Assembly: GCA_014905825.1 (NCBI GenBank)
Contig: JACGCN010000093.1
Span: 1 to 64,000, forward strand
Length of the DNA stretch: 64,000 nucleotides
From: Lyophyllum atratum
Taxonomy: Eukaryota > Basidiomycota > Agaricomycetes > Agaricales > Lyophyllaceae
Reading direction: 5' to 3'
In this document: piece by piece, positions 33,565 to 44,603 of the stretch
Layout of the letters: the number at the start of each line of letters is the position of its first letter
Numbering within the stretch: position 1 is the first letter of the stretch
Position numbers and translations under genes: made by a program
The notes under the pieces: model-generated
Database searches by the model: none
Seen by the model: the letters and a program-made list of their open reading frames with translations, nothing else
What the model was told of the DNA's origin: nothing

Positions 33565-33743
33565 GACGGAAAGTGTAGATTAGATTAGATCTGACCACAA
33601 ACAGTTGCAAAGGAATGAGGTGCTTTCGCGCAAGTCGGTCGTGATAACATTTTCTAAAATGCAGTTTCTCATCCGTGAACCACCTCCACCTCGTCAGTCT
33701 TGCCCTCTTTTGCACAGAACAACCCACTAACATTGCGCAGATA

Positions 33744-36700
33744 ATGTCGGCTCTCTCTGCAGTCGCCCGCATTGCCTACCTGGCCTCTGATGTGGTCGTC
33801 GACTCCCAGCCGACCCTACCACTCGTCTCCGCGTTTTCGGAGACATACACCTCCCTCGCAAACGCATCGCAGCACAAACCCAAGCTGCTCTCTGCGCCCT
33901 TTGGTGCTGATCCCGGCGAAATTATCCTCCGCAACGCAGACACCGGTCTTGTCTCATTCACCACCTCGTCCTACACCCAGGTCCTCACCCGCCTCGTCCT
34001 TCACCTCGCGGAAATATCATCACGGCCGGTAGTTCTCCATATTGCCCTAAAGGACGATCTCTCCGACGCGATCCTCCTCCGGTCCGCCGTCCCGTACTTC
34101 CTGTTCTCTTCCACTCCCCAGCAGGCCCACGACAACGCCCTCCTCGCATCCCGTCTAGCCCGCATCGAACGGAAGGCCGTCGTTCACGCGTTTTATCCCG
34201 GTATTACCCAGGACGCGCTTTCCGAAATCCCCGAAGAGAAAATCCTGCCGTTCCTGCTTAGTGAGAAGCATCCTGCATCGCCGGGACATGTGACCCCCAT
34301 CAACGGAGAGCAGAGCACTTTCTCTGCAGAACTCGCGGACGATCCTACTCTGTTGGCGCTGTACAAGTCCTATGAGGCTGCCGCTTTGGAGACGCTATCC
34401 CAGATCCGTCGTCCCTTGAGGCCCTTGAGTGTTCAAGGTCCTGCTGATCCCCACACCGTCCTGCTCATCTTTGGACAGGCCGCGGCTCTGCCGGAAGTCG
34501 AAGGCGTCTCATATGTCTTCCACTCCCTCCTAAGCCCCCTTCTTCCATCACGTCTTCTGAACGTGATCCCTGTTTCGGCCAAACGAGTCATCGTACTGGA
34601 GCAGATACACCGCTGGACTACGAAGTGGCTACCACTATACCTTGAGGTTGCAAGTGCTTTGCAACAACGCGATACCGAAAACCGTCCTACGGTCCAAAGT
34701 GGTGTCCTTGGCAGTGCAGAGGGTGTCACCCTTGCCGACATCGAGACCTTGCTTGAGCAAGCTACTGCGACCACCTCCCTATCCACACGACTTAGTCTCG
34801 GCCTCGCTCCCTCCTTGGAGGCACAATCCTCGGAAGCGCCACATGTTCCAAGACACGAGCTGGCCTACACTAAAATCCTCTCTCAGATCTTCAATGAACG
34901 ACTGGAAGTTGCCAACTCTCCCTCTCTCGTCCCCTCACAAGGCAAAATCGCCACCTCTCCCGAGTACGCCCTCGGCCGTGTTCGCGGGCAACTTGACCTG
35001 CGTGCCGACCTGATCGCCGCTGTCCAGGAGCTCCTGCAAGACGGCAGTGCCGGTGCCCAACTGCACTCCCTTCTCTCCAAATGGATAATCGCCAAGGACG
35101 ACCCCATCAAGTCCAAAGCTCTCGGCCTCCAAATCATTCAAACCCTCAGCGACGCACCAATCACACATCCCGCCGCCGCACGCCTCCTCGCCCTCAAAGC
35201 TCACTTCCCCGCCCTGTCCCGCTGGATCATCGGCTCCGACGCCTGGTCCTATGACCTCGGCGCCTCTGGGCTGCACCACGCCATCGCCTCCGGGCTCAAC
35301 GTGAACATCCTCCTCCTCGACACTCTCCCCTACTCCCAGCGCAACGCTGCCGACCCCCACCGGCGCAAACACGACGTCGGCCTCTACGCGATGAACCATG
35401 GCGACGTCTTCGTCGCTTCCGTCGCTGTCTTCTCGTCCTATTCCCAGGTCCTGCAGAGTCTCATGGAAGCCGACCGCTTCCCTGGGCCTGCCGTCGTCCT
35501 CGCTTACCTCCCGTACACCTCTGAAGACGTACCCGCACTCGATGTGCTCAAGGAGACCAAGCTCGCCGTCGACGCGGGATACTGGCCGCTGTACCGCTGG
35601 GACCCATCCAAGGAGCAGGCGGGCAAGGAGCCCTTCTCGCTCGACTCGGACGCACTGAAGCATGATCTCCAGACGTTCCTCGATCGTCAGAACCACCTCT
35701 CCCAGCTCACGCGGGCTACGCCACAGCTCGCCGCGGAGCTCGTGGGGAGTCTCGGTGAGCAAGTCAAGGCTGCGAGGAGGGCAAAGGCCAAGCAGGCGTA
35801 TGGGGAGCTACTCTCTGCGGTGGATGCTCCGCCTTTGTTGGTGCTGTATGCGTCGGATGGGGGTGCGGCTGAGAAGACTGCGAAGAGGCTTGCGGGGAGG
35901 GGTAAGGCAAGAGGGCTGGCGGTGACGGTGGCTGCTATGGACACGGTGCCGCTGGAGAGCCTGAAGGACGAGGAGCACGTCGCGTTCGTTACGTCTGTTG
36001 CTGGACAGGGTGAGCCGCCGCAGAATGGGAGGCAGCTGTTCAAGGCTATCAATGCGGCCGTCACACGGGGGGAGACGTTGTTGGGGAAGCTGAAGTATAC
36101 GGTGTTTGGGATGGGGGACAGCCACTACTGGCCGAGACCCGAGGACGCGCATTACTATAATAAGCCTGGGAAGGACCTTGATGCGAGGCTGGAGAAGCTG
36201 GGTGGGGAGCGGATTGCGGCGCTTGGGCTGGGCGATGACCAGGATGCGGATGGATGGAAGACGGGGTACGAGGTGTGGGAGCCCCTCCTGTGGAAGGCCA
36301 TGGGGGTGGATGCGGTCGAGGTGACGGAGGCTGAGCCCGAGCCGATCACGAATGAGCACATCAAGGCTGCGTCGGGGTATCTCCGGGGCACGATCGCGGA
36401 GGGTCTGGAGGACACGACTACAGGCGCGCTGGCGCCGAGTGACGGGCAGCTGACGAAGTTCCATGGGATCTACCAGCAGGATGATCGTGATATCCGGGAC
36501 GAGAGGCAGGCGCAGGGTGTGGAGCCGGCGTATAGCTTTATGATCCGGGTGAGGATGCCTGGAGGGGTGTGTAAGCCCAGCCAGTGGCTGCAGATGGACC
36601 AGATTGCGGACGAGCATGGGTCGGGGACTTTCAAGATTACGACGAGGCAGACGTTCCAGTTCCATGGTGTCATCAAGAGGCATTTGAAGCCGGCTATTCA

Positions 36701-38462
36701 GGATATCAATAGGGTGTTGTTGGATACGCTCGCAGCTTGCGGTGATGTTAACAGGTGAGTTCACGTTTTCCGTTTGAGGAAGAGGCAGGGAGCTCATATC
36801 GTTGACAGGAATGTTGTGTGCTCGTCGATCCCGACACTATCGAGACTGCATGAGGAGGTGTATCAGTTCTCGAAAGACGTCAGCGAGCACTTGATCCCTC
36901 GTACCACTGCGTACCACGAGATCTGGCTCGACAAGAAGATGGTCGCTGGAGAGGCCCTCCGCGACCATGAACCGCTCTATGGCGAGTTCTACCTACCCCG
37001 CAAGGTCCGTTCCCTGTAACTTCTTTTCCACACTCTTAGCTCACCTTGTTGTATAGTTCAAGATCGCCGTCGCCGTACCACCTACAAACGACGTCGATGT
37101 GTTCGCCAACGATCTCGGGTTTATTGCCATCGTTGGTAAGAACGGGGAGCTCGAGGGCTTCAACGTCTCCATCGGAGGCGGTATGGGTGTCACGCATGGA
37201 AACAAGAAGACCTACCCCCGCATTGGTGACGTCGTTGGTTTCTGCACGCCAGACCAAGGACGGTTCGTTGCAGAGAGCATCATGTTGACACAGCGGGACA
37301 ACGGGAATCGTGCTGAGTGAGTGTCTCTCGCTTATCTCTTCTTTGCAAATTTTTGACCGCTTCATTCATCTTTTCAGTCGCAAGGTAATAACAACTCAGT
37401 CATGAAACCAACAGGAAATCTACTAACTCCGTCTCGTCAGAACGCCCGTCTAAAATACACTATCGATCGCATGGGCCTCGACGTCTTCAAAGCCGACTTT
37501 GAGAAGCGCCTAGGGTACAAGCTCGCCCCCGCCCGACCCTACACCTTCGACCGCAACGTCGACGACTACGGCTGGTTCACCGGCGAAGACGGCCGCCACC
37601 ACTACACCGTCTTCATCGAGAACGGACGTATCCAGGACGAGCCCGGACGCGATTTCAAGACCGGTCTCCGTGAGATCGCCAAGATCCACAAGGGCACGTT
37701 CAGGCTGACGACGAACCAGCACTTACTGGTGTCGGATATTGCGGATGAGGATCTGGGGGAGATTAAGAGGCTGCTGGCGAAGTATAAGCTCGATAATTTG
37801 AACCATAGTGGGTTGAGGCTGGCGTCGTCGGCGTGTGTGGCGTTCCCGACTTGTGGGTTGGCGATGGCGGAGTCTGAGAGGGTATGTCCTTTTTTCATTT
37901 CTCCTTGAGCCTGAGCTGAAAAAAAGATGTTGTTCGCAGTACCTGCCTCTCCTCATTGACAAAGTCGAGAAGATCTGTGAAGTCAATGGCCTCCGTAATG
38001 ACTCTATCGTCATGCGTATGACTGGTTGTCCGAATGGATGTGCTCGTCCTTACGTTGCTGGTTCGTAACTCAACGTCGACTGCTTGACTAGTATGCTCAC
38101 GTTAATTCCAGAAATTGCCTTTGTCGGCAAAGCTCCCGGGACATATTCCATGCTCCTTGGCGGTGGGTACTACGGCCAGCGCATGAACAAAATCTACCGA
38201 GGCAAGTCCCTTTCTTCACTTGACCCTCCGTGAACCCTCGTTTCTAATGCTCGTGAATACCATAGAAACTGTGACAGAGCCCGAGATCCTGGCGATCCTG
38301 GAGCCTATGATCAAACGGTACGCACTGGAGCGGGAGCCCGGAGAGAAGTTTGGCGACTTCACGATCCGTGCGGGGTATATCGCGGCGACGACGTCGGGTA
38401 AGGAATGGTATGTTGGTATGGGTGGTGAGGGGCAGTGGAAGGAAGATGTTGTGGAAGCATGA
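33744..38462 (+). CDS. MET5: Sulfite reductase [NADPH] hemoprotein beta subunit
   Basis: Exon 1 (33744-36755) codes about 1,000 residues: a pyruvate:ferredoxin-oxidoreductase-like N-terminal region, a flavodoxin-like domain ([32 protein letters not shown]), and the start of the siroheme domain. Shorter exons complete two nitrite/sulfite reductase repeats, with the 4Fe-4S/siroheme ligands CVAFPTCG (Cx5C) and [11 protein letters not shown] (Cx3C), ending [13 protein letters not shown]. The total is about 1,450 residues, the size of fungal Met5/Ecm17. It reduces sulfite to sulfide for cysteine and methionine synthesis. An in-frame upstream ATG at 33675 would add 23 residues; 33744 starts at the conserved [13 protein letters not shown] and is preferred. 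Long open frames on the minus strand here are composition shadows. Confidence 0.95.
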
Positions 38463-38666
38463 ACCTGAATCTGGAATGGAAGGAAATATAACTAATGTTT
38501 ATCAAAAATTACGCAATTATGCATGGATTTCGAAGGTCTACACTGTCTGTGGTATATGAAAGCTGAACTCGGGAGGAAGCGGTACTCTTTTGATATCTCT
38601 CCGAAGGGGTAATTGATGTTTTATGGACCTTGTCCGGATTACATCATGAATTTGGTTTACATATAT

Positions 38667-40730
38667 CTATGCCTTCTGGCTCCTCGCCTCCAATATAGAC
38701 TCCTGTAGCACCCGAATGATGTTATCGATGTCTCCCCTGTTGGTATCTACCACCGTCACACACCCATATGTCTATAGACATTTGAATACATTAGTGTTAA
38801 GTTAAGGAAGGATGAGGAAGGACCGACCCAATGCGGAAGTATTTGTCTACAGCCACGGCCAGATAAACGGTGAGCAGGGTGTTACTCATAAGAATTTCAG
38901 GACGCGCACCTTTGATACTACCTAGCAGTCCGCCCGCAATGACGAGCCCACGCTTTGCGAACCGAGGCAGCACGTCCGACGCACCGAGGCCCTCAGGGTA
39001 ATACAACTATACACCGCCGATTTCAGATACATCTCACCATACGTGAGACCGAACAAGACACCTACCGTGGTCATACCATTGGCAGCGAACGCGGGTTCCA
39101 GCGCGATCTGCTTGAGCCCGAGCTCCGTCGCGGCTTTCTTGACGCGCTGGGACGCCTCGCGGTGCAGCTTGAAGCGCTCGTCGAGAGACGTTGAGGAACG
39201 TGTGAGCTGGAGGAGCGAGGCATGGTAGGCGTGGATGAGGTTGACAGGGGGTGTGGCGAAGTATGCGGGCGTGCCAGCTTCGTATGCTTTCATAATCGGT
39301 AGCCATCTGAACAAGGCAGAGGCGGTCAACTCAAGTGAATAGGTGTGATTGAGCAGAGGCTGTACTTTTTCCAGCTGGCGTAGTAGGAAGTCACGGGCGA
39401 TTTGCGAGTTTCAAACACCTGTGCTACGTTAAGTTGGGAATTACGACATCTGGCCCTTGATAGGAACGCACTTTCATGGCCCGTTGGCTTACAGCTATGA
39501 TGCTGAGCCCCGGGGGTGTTCCGAGTCCTTTCTGGCTGGCGGTGAGGACCACGTCCAAGTCCCAATCGTCAAAGCGGATTTCCTCGCTGCCGACCGAACA
39601 GACACCATCCACGATTACCTGGGAGTAAATCCCATTAGCCAGTATCCAAGTGGAATGGAAGGAGACACTCACTAGCGTATCAGGGGATACTCGTCTCACG
39701 GTCTCGGCGACGGCTCTCGCATCAGACAATACGCCTGGACAGTATCTGGCTTAGAGGAAGAATAATGCACGGAACAGAAAGTGATGCACCAGTAGAGGTA
39801 TCAACATGTGTAACTGTGAGGACCTTGTATTTCTTCGCTTTGAGCTTCTCCTCAATTACAGATTGGCTGACGGCAGTGCCAAGCTCAGCCTTGACCAGAT
39901 CAACCTTGGCCCCGTATGTCTGCAGACTGTTCAAGCACACCAGGATCATCTAACAGCCGTCAGATAGGGCGAAGAACACTAAACGCACCAATCCGCAAAG
40001 CTATCTCCGAAATACCCGCTGTGCAGCACGAGCGCGTTTTCGCCTGGTTCTACGAGGTTGGCAGAAACCTTTTTGTTGGGTTAGAAGCACGATCGGTGGC
40101 GGTAGTTGGTTGATCTAACCTGATCCCAGCCCACCGTTCCACTGCCACTAATTAGGAATGGCTGAGCGCTCTTCGTAAACAGCACCTCTCTATAACATAG
40201 GCGTAATGTAAACCAACGTCAAGGACATAGGAGACGCGTGTTTTGGACTTGCCGCGTCAGACGAATAGCGTCGCCAAAGACCTTGATGAAGTCTGGGGAA
40301 ACGTGCGATACTGGTGGTAGTGCGTTCGAGTAGAGAACCTGTGGGCGCGATCGGTGTGGGCATTCAAGATTTCATGATCTGAGGCACACACGTCATCGGA
40401 GACCTCAATGGGGCCGGGTATCCTGTGAAGGCGTCAGCTTGGACGTGTCGGTGGATAACAAAAAAGGTACTGACACCAGGAGCCTTTGCAGATTGAGGTC
40501 ATATTCTAGGGCATCGCAATTCAATCGATGGGTTCACTCACTTGTGAGGGGCCTGTGACAGGGTCAGCTCTTCAATAAAGGGAATTATATGTACTATGAG
40601 GAATTACCTGCTTGAACTCGTCGCGGGAGGTCATCTTGTGTCGTACGAATGGTAGAGTGGTATGGGCAGGTCTGAGTCTGAGCGGTCGGAGGGATGGGGC
40701 GAGGGCCCGGAGTCGTAATAGGGAAGTCAT
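38667..40730 (-). CDS. Alanine-glyoxylate/serine-pyruvate aminotransferase, copy 1 (leader-bearing)
   Basis: Class V aminotransferase. From ATG 40730 the N terminus MTSLLRLRALAPSLRPLRLR is Arg/Leu-rich, a plausible mitochondrial presequence; the internal Met at 40634 (MTSRDEFKQ) would give a cytosolic form. After a tiny exon (APHK), LLVIPGPIEVSDDVLYS, SHVSPDFIKVFGDAI, LISGSGTVGWDQV, DGVCSVGSEEIRFDDW and VLTASQKGLGTPPG (the PLP Lys) follow. The C terminus is ESILEARSQKA, without a clear peroxisomal SKL tail. About 13 introns. It converts glyoxylate plus alanine to glycine plus pyruvate (yeast Agx1). It lies head-to-tail with a close paralog at 41001-43150. Confidence 0.92.
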
Positions 40731-41000
40731 AAAAACACGAATCAACACATGTGAATTACCGTCTCCAGAATATTGCCTGCTCAGTCCACACTTTACTCCC
40801 TGAGTCCATCCTCGCTTATACACATTTCTTCCGATACGCGAGCTCTCATCTGACGCCAGCGGGCAACCAGCGGGAGAGGCGGGTGCCCGACGAGCCATGA
40901 ATGTGGCATCGTCGGACGAGCACACGGATCAATCGCATAAAGCTCCGTTCCGTTCATTATACATTCCACCCGTTCCGTCTATATACAAGAGGGCATAAGC

Positions 41001-43150
41001 TTAGGGGGTCTCTTCTACGACCACCTTTTTGGCGGCCTTTGCCTCGTTCAACGATGCATGAAGGCTCTTCGCGATCGTGTCAATATCGCCACGTTCTGCG
41101 TCCACGACCGAGGTGCCCATATGGCTGGCACAAGATCAGGTCAGAGATTAGATGGTCAGAAAGGATCTAGCAGATAACGCACCCAATACGGATATATTTA
41201 TCTGTGGGATCGTGAATGTAATTCGAATCAGTCTCACCCAGGAAAAACATTTAGGCAGAGGCTAACCTTTGATGTCCCCCAGGCCCGCGGCCACGGTCAC
41301 ACCCTTTGCTGCCATGCGGGGCAGGACATCAGACGCCGCGAGGCCGTCAGGGAGGTATACCTAGCGCCACCTCGTTAGTTGCTTTCGCACTTGAACTGCA
41401 AATGTGCGGGCGTACAGCGGTCATTCCATTCGCAGCATGGGCTGCATCTTGTGGGACCTGTGCAAGGCCCAATTGCTTCGCAAGGGCCTTGATGCGTTGG
41501 CTAACCTGCTTGTGGAGCCGATACCGCTCGTCCAGCGATGGTGTGGGCCCCGTGATCTGCTTTAGCGAAGCGTGGTATGCCTGGATGAGATTGACGGGTG
41601 GTGTTCCGAAGTATGCGGGTGTGTTGTTGCCGTAGGCAGTCATGATGGGGAGCCATCTGTGAAAAGAAAGGGTAGGAAGGTGGCATGGTGAGAACGCGAT
41701 ACATCTAGAGGTTGCGTAATCTCGCCACCCTTGACTTGAGCTTACTTCTTCCAGCTGGCGAAGTACGACGTCACAGGAGTCCTCCGAGTTTGGAAGGTCT
41801 AGACAGGGATGAAGTCAGATTGTGCAAAACAATTGGAAAGAAGCTCGACAACCTTGATGGCGCGCTGACTGGCAACGAGGATACTGAGGCCGGGAGGAGC
41901 CCCGAGCCCCTTCTGGCTGGCTGTCAGCACGACGTCAATACCCCATGCGTCCATCCTGATCTCTTCGCTTGCGACAGAACACACGCCGTCTAGAATGATC
42001 TAAAATAGCACAACATACCGATTCTTGTGAGAAGGCGGAAGCGGAGCCGGGATCGGTCTCTTTTCGACTTACCAGTGTGTCGGGCGATACTCGTCGTACG
42101 GAAGCCGCGATCTCCTTCACGTCAGAGAGCACACCTGATTGGGTTGAGCTTCTCACAGAAACAATAGAGGTCGACTTCGCTCACCGGTGGAAGTATCGAC
42201 ATGCGTGATGGTAATGGCTTTGAATTGTCTTGTCCTCATTACCGCCTCTATCCGGCTGGGCTCGATGAAAGAACCGCGCGCGGCCTTCAGCTCTTCAACC
42301 TTCGCGCCATACGTCCGTAAACTTCATGCGCTGTATTATCAGAACTATAAGCCTCTCAGGCCCGCGGCGCACTCACCAATCTGCGAAGCCGTCCCCAAAG
42401 TAACCCGTCTTCAGAACCAGCACGTCTTCGCCCGGCTCCACCAGATTCGCGGCTACCTACCGCACCGGCCACTTGACCGTCAGCTTCCCACAGGGTTACA
42501 CAGGGCAGGAAGCGGATGCACGCACCTGATCCCAGCCAAGCGTTCCGCTGCCCGCGATGATGAAGGGCTGGCCGTCCTGCGTGTCCACGACCTTCCTAGT
42601 ACGGACAGAAGCATGGGCGGCGACGTGTCAAGACTCAAGAACCTACGTGGCGAGGACGCGTGGAAAGACTACGCACCGTGTCATTTGTAGGCAGTCCCTG
42701 AAAACCGACACGAACTGGGGAGAGACATGGGAGAGCGGGGGCTGCGCGATCGCTTGCAAGACCTAGGGTGAGTGAGGTGAGTGCATGGTTCTCTCTGATA
42801 CCGCCTCGGCAGAAGAGCGGCAGTGGTATGTTGGCTTACCTCGTTTGTAACTTCGACAGGGCCTGGTATGCTGTGTACCGAGACAATAACAGTAAGCGAG
42901 TGGTGAGAAATGTAAAGACGTGGGGGCGCGTTGCCGTGATGGTACTCACGCGAGTAGACTGGACAAGAAAAGGAATTCGGTCAGCTTCTCCCTTTCTGTG
43001 TATCTGTGGAGACATGGCAGGCTCGCTCACTTGTGGGGTTGCTGAAATCAAGATGTCATTGACGTCCATGATGATCGGTCAGTCTATTGTCTGCTTTCCG
43101 TGCTGAGGGAGGTGCCAAGAACATACCTGAGTGGATTTCGGGGTCGACAT
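41001..43150 (-). CDS. Alanine-glyoxylate/serine-pyruvate aminotransferase, copy 2
   Basis: Same family and exon plan as its neighbour. It starts MSTPKSTQ at 43150, then micro-exons (QPHN, LLA), IPGPVEVTNEVLQAIAQPPL, SHVSPQFVSVFRD, GVCSVASEEIRMDAWGIDV, VLTASQKGLGAPPG (PLP Lys) and SYFASWKKWLPIMTAYGNN. It ends GTSVVDAERGDIDTIAKSL...KKVVVEETP, longer than copy 1 and with no targeting tail. The N terminus lacks the Arg/Leu-rich leader of copy 1, so a cytosolic location is likely. The frame is intact throughout. Both copies run in the same direction, 270 bp apart, which indicates a tandem duplication followed by divergence of the ends. Confidence 0.92.
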
Positions 43151-44154
43151 TCTGTTGTTCTTATCGTTGTCTTGGTCTTTGTTGTGGAAGTTGAGAGGAG
43201 ATAGAGGAAGAAGGGTCCTATCCAGGGTTAGTGCGTTTGTCAAGTAAAATCGGGATCAACAACTTGAACCTGGCTTGTCGGGCGGCGGGCCGGGATACCC
43301 CTTCAAGCGCTGCGTCCTAATCGAGCTATCCGGCGGCGGTCCTCCTGGCAGCGACCCCCTCCCCCGCCGACACCCTCCCAGGACATTCTATCTGGGAAAG
43401 GGTCATTTTGGGTTAGCGGTCATCGACAAATCGTTGCCGTACCAGCTTTTCGCACTTGTCATAATTCAATTTCATTGCATCTGTAAATAGACTTGCCATG
43501 TACTGCTGACGCAGCCTGACGCGCTCCCGAATAATTGGGCAGTAATTCAGTGGTATACGTAGTAGTAAAATGGTATATTAGGTCCAGTCGCTGAACAATG
43601 GTTGCATGCATGACACTGGGATGGTCTTGTGAGTTGATGTGGTTTCGAGTTCATCGTCTTGACAGAAAAAAACAAGTGCACGGCCATTTATCGGAGAATA
43701 CGTAGAAGGGATGTTGTAGGAGGGATGTTGTACGGGGTTAAGGACTGGACGTTATCACACGAAGAACAGGATGTGGTAGACCGTTGGACAACGGCGAGTA
43801 CATATGCAGGTGTTTGGATTGGTTTCCTTGACGGGTTGGGAGCCATGTACACTGATCCTGCTGGGCAATGGGGTGGCCGAGTCGGCATTGCGGTAGTGAA
43901 AAGTCAACCATCCTGATGCTCGTGCGGGCCTGCAATGCGACACATGAGGAGGTTAAGCCTGGGTTAAGCTTCGTAACGCATCATAATGGTATACGAGATG
44001 ACTCGGACGAAAGACACTCTGGGATGAAGGTGCGTATATGCAGGTCGCATTGCCTCGACGCAAGGGCAAGAGCCTGAGTGGTATCAGAGCAGGCTACTTA
44101 GATTGAGTACTTTGAAAGGGGGGAGGAAACGTACAGCTTGCTCGTCTATAAAAA
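43151..44154. other. Gene-free region, aminotransferase 2 to PET117
   Basis: About 1 kb. Open frames near 43660-43940 lack start codons and coding character. A tRNA-like A-box on the minus strand (43270-43335) does not fold as a tRNA. A 12-base TGGTATCAGAGC at 44079-44090 equals a classic LTR-element primer-binding site, but no LTR or gag/pol is attached. A short tandem of gggatgttgta occurs near 43710-43735. Confidence 0.45.
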
Positions 44155-44442
44155 TCATTCTGCGGCCCGCTCAACCGACTGCACACTTTCATAGAGTTCC
44201 CTTTTTTTCCTTGACTCTTCGAGGTCCAGCTCTCTCTGTCGCATCTTCTCCCTTCTCCGTTCATCGTCTCGAAGGACACCCTTGTACATGTTCTAGGGAT
44301 GAATGAGCGAGAAGTCGAGGTGGCGAGGATCAATGTGCCTCACCTCGCGTTCTTGGTCCTGCTGGAAGTGAACGGCCCATATCGTGAACGATGACGCGAG
44401 AACAGCTCCGAGAAGCGTTAACTTCGCTCCTCTATTCTGCAT
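44155..44442 (-). CDS. PET117: Pet117-like cytochrome c oxidase assembly factor
   Basis: Two exons of a very small gene, about 77 residues. Exon 1 (from ATG 44442) reads MQNRGAKLTLLGAVLASSFT, then IWAVHFQQDQERE, followed by a 51-bp GT-AG intron. Exon 2 begins NMYKGVLRDDERRREKMRQR and ends QSVERAAE. A short N-terminal hydrophobic segment, the VHF(Y)QQ-E-ER boundary, the (M)xKGVxRDxER motif and a basic/acidic helix are the signature of Pet117. This mitochondrial matrix-side membrane protein cooperates with Cox15 in heme a synthesis for complex IV. It diverges from the CID gene with 161 bp between start codons. Neither exon is long enough to stand out as an open frame. Confidence 0.88.
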
Positions 44443-44603
44443 CCGCCGAGGTCGTTGCGGAGTGTTGTGGGAGTCTCATCAGCGCACAGACCAGGACTGT
44501 TGATTCACAACAAGTGCAAACATCTTTGGTTCTCTCCTCACGTCTCTCTCCAATCTCTCTCTTTCGTTCTCCTGGACATCTATACCCCCAGCAGTCGTGT
44601 TCT

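Noticed and set aside
33776..36797. Long open frames on the minus strand opposite sulfite reductase
   Set aside because: They mirror GC-rich codon bias of the real gene, have no domain, and lack splice or start evidence.
43262..43345. tRNA-like sequence on the minus strand (TAGCTCGATTAGG A-box, GGTTCAA B-box-like)
   Set aside because: The D stem does not pair, no acceptor stem closes, and the B-box lacks its final CC. Treated as chance or a very decayed tRNA-derived sequence.
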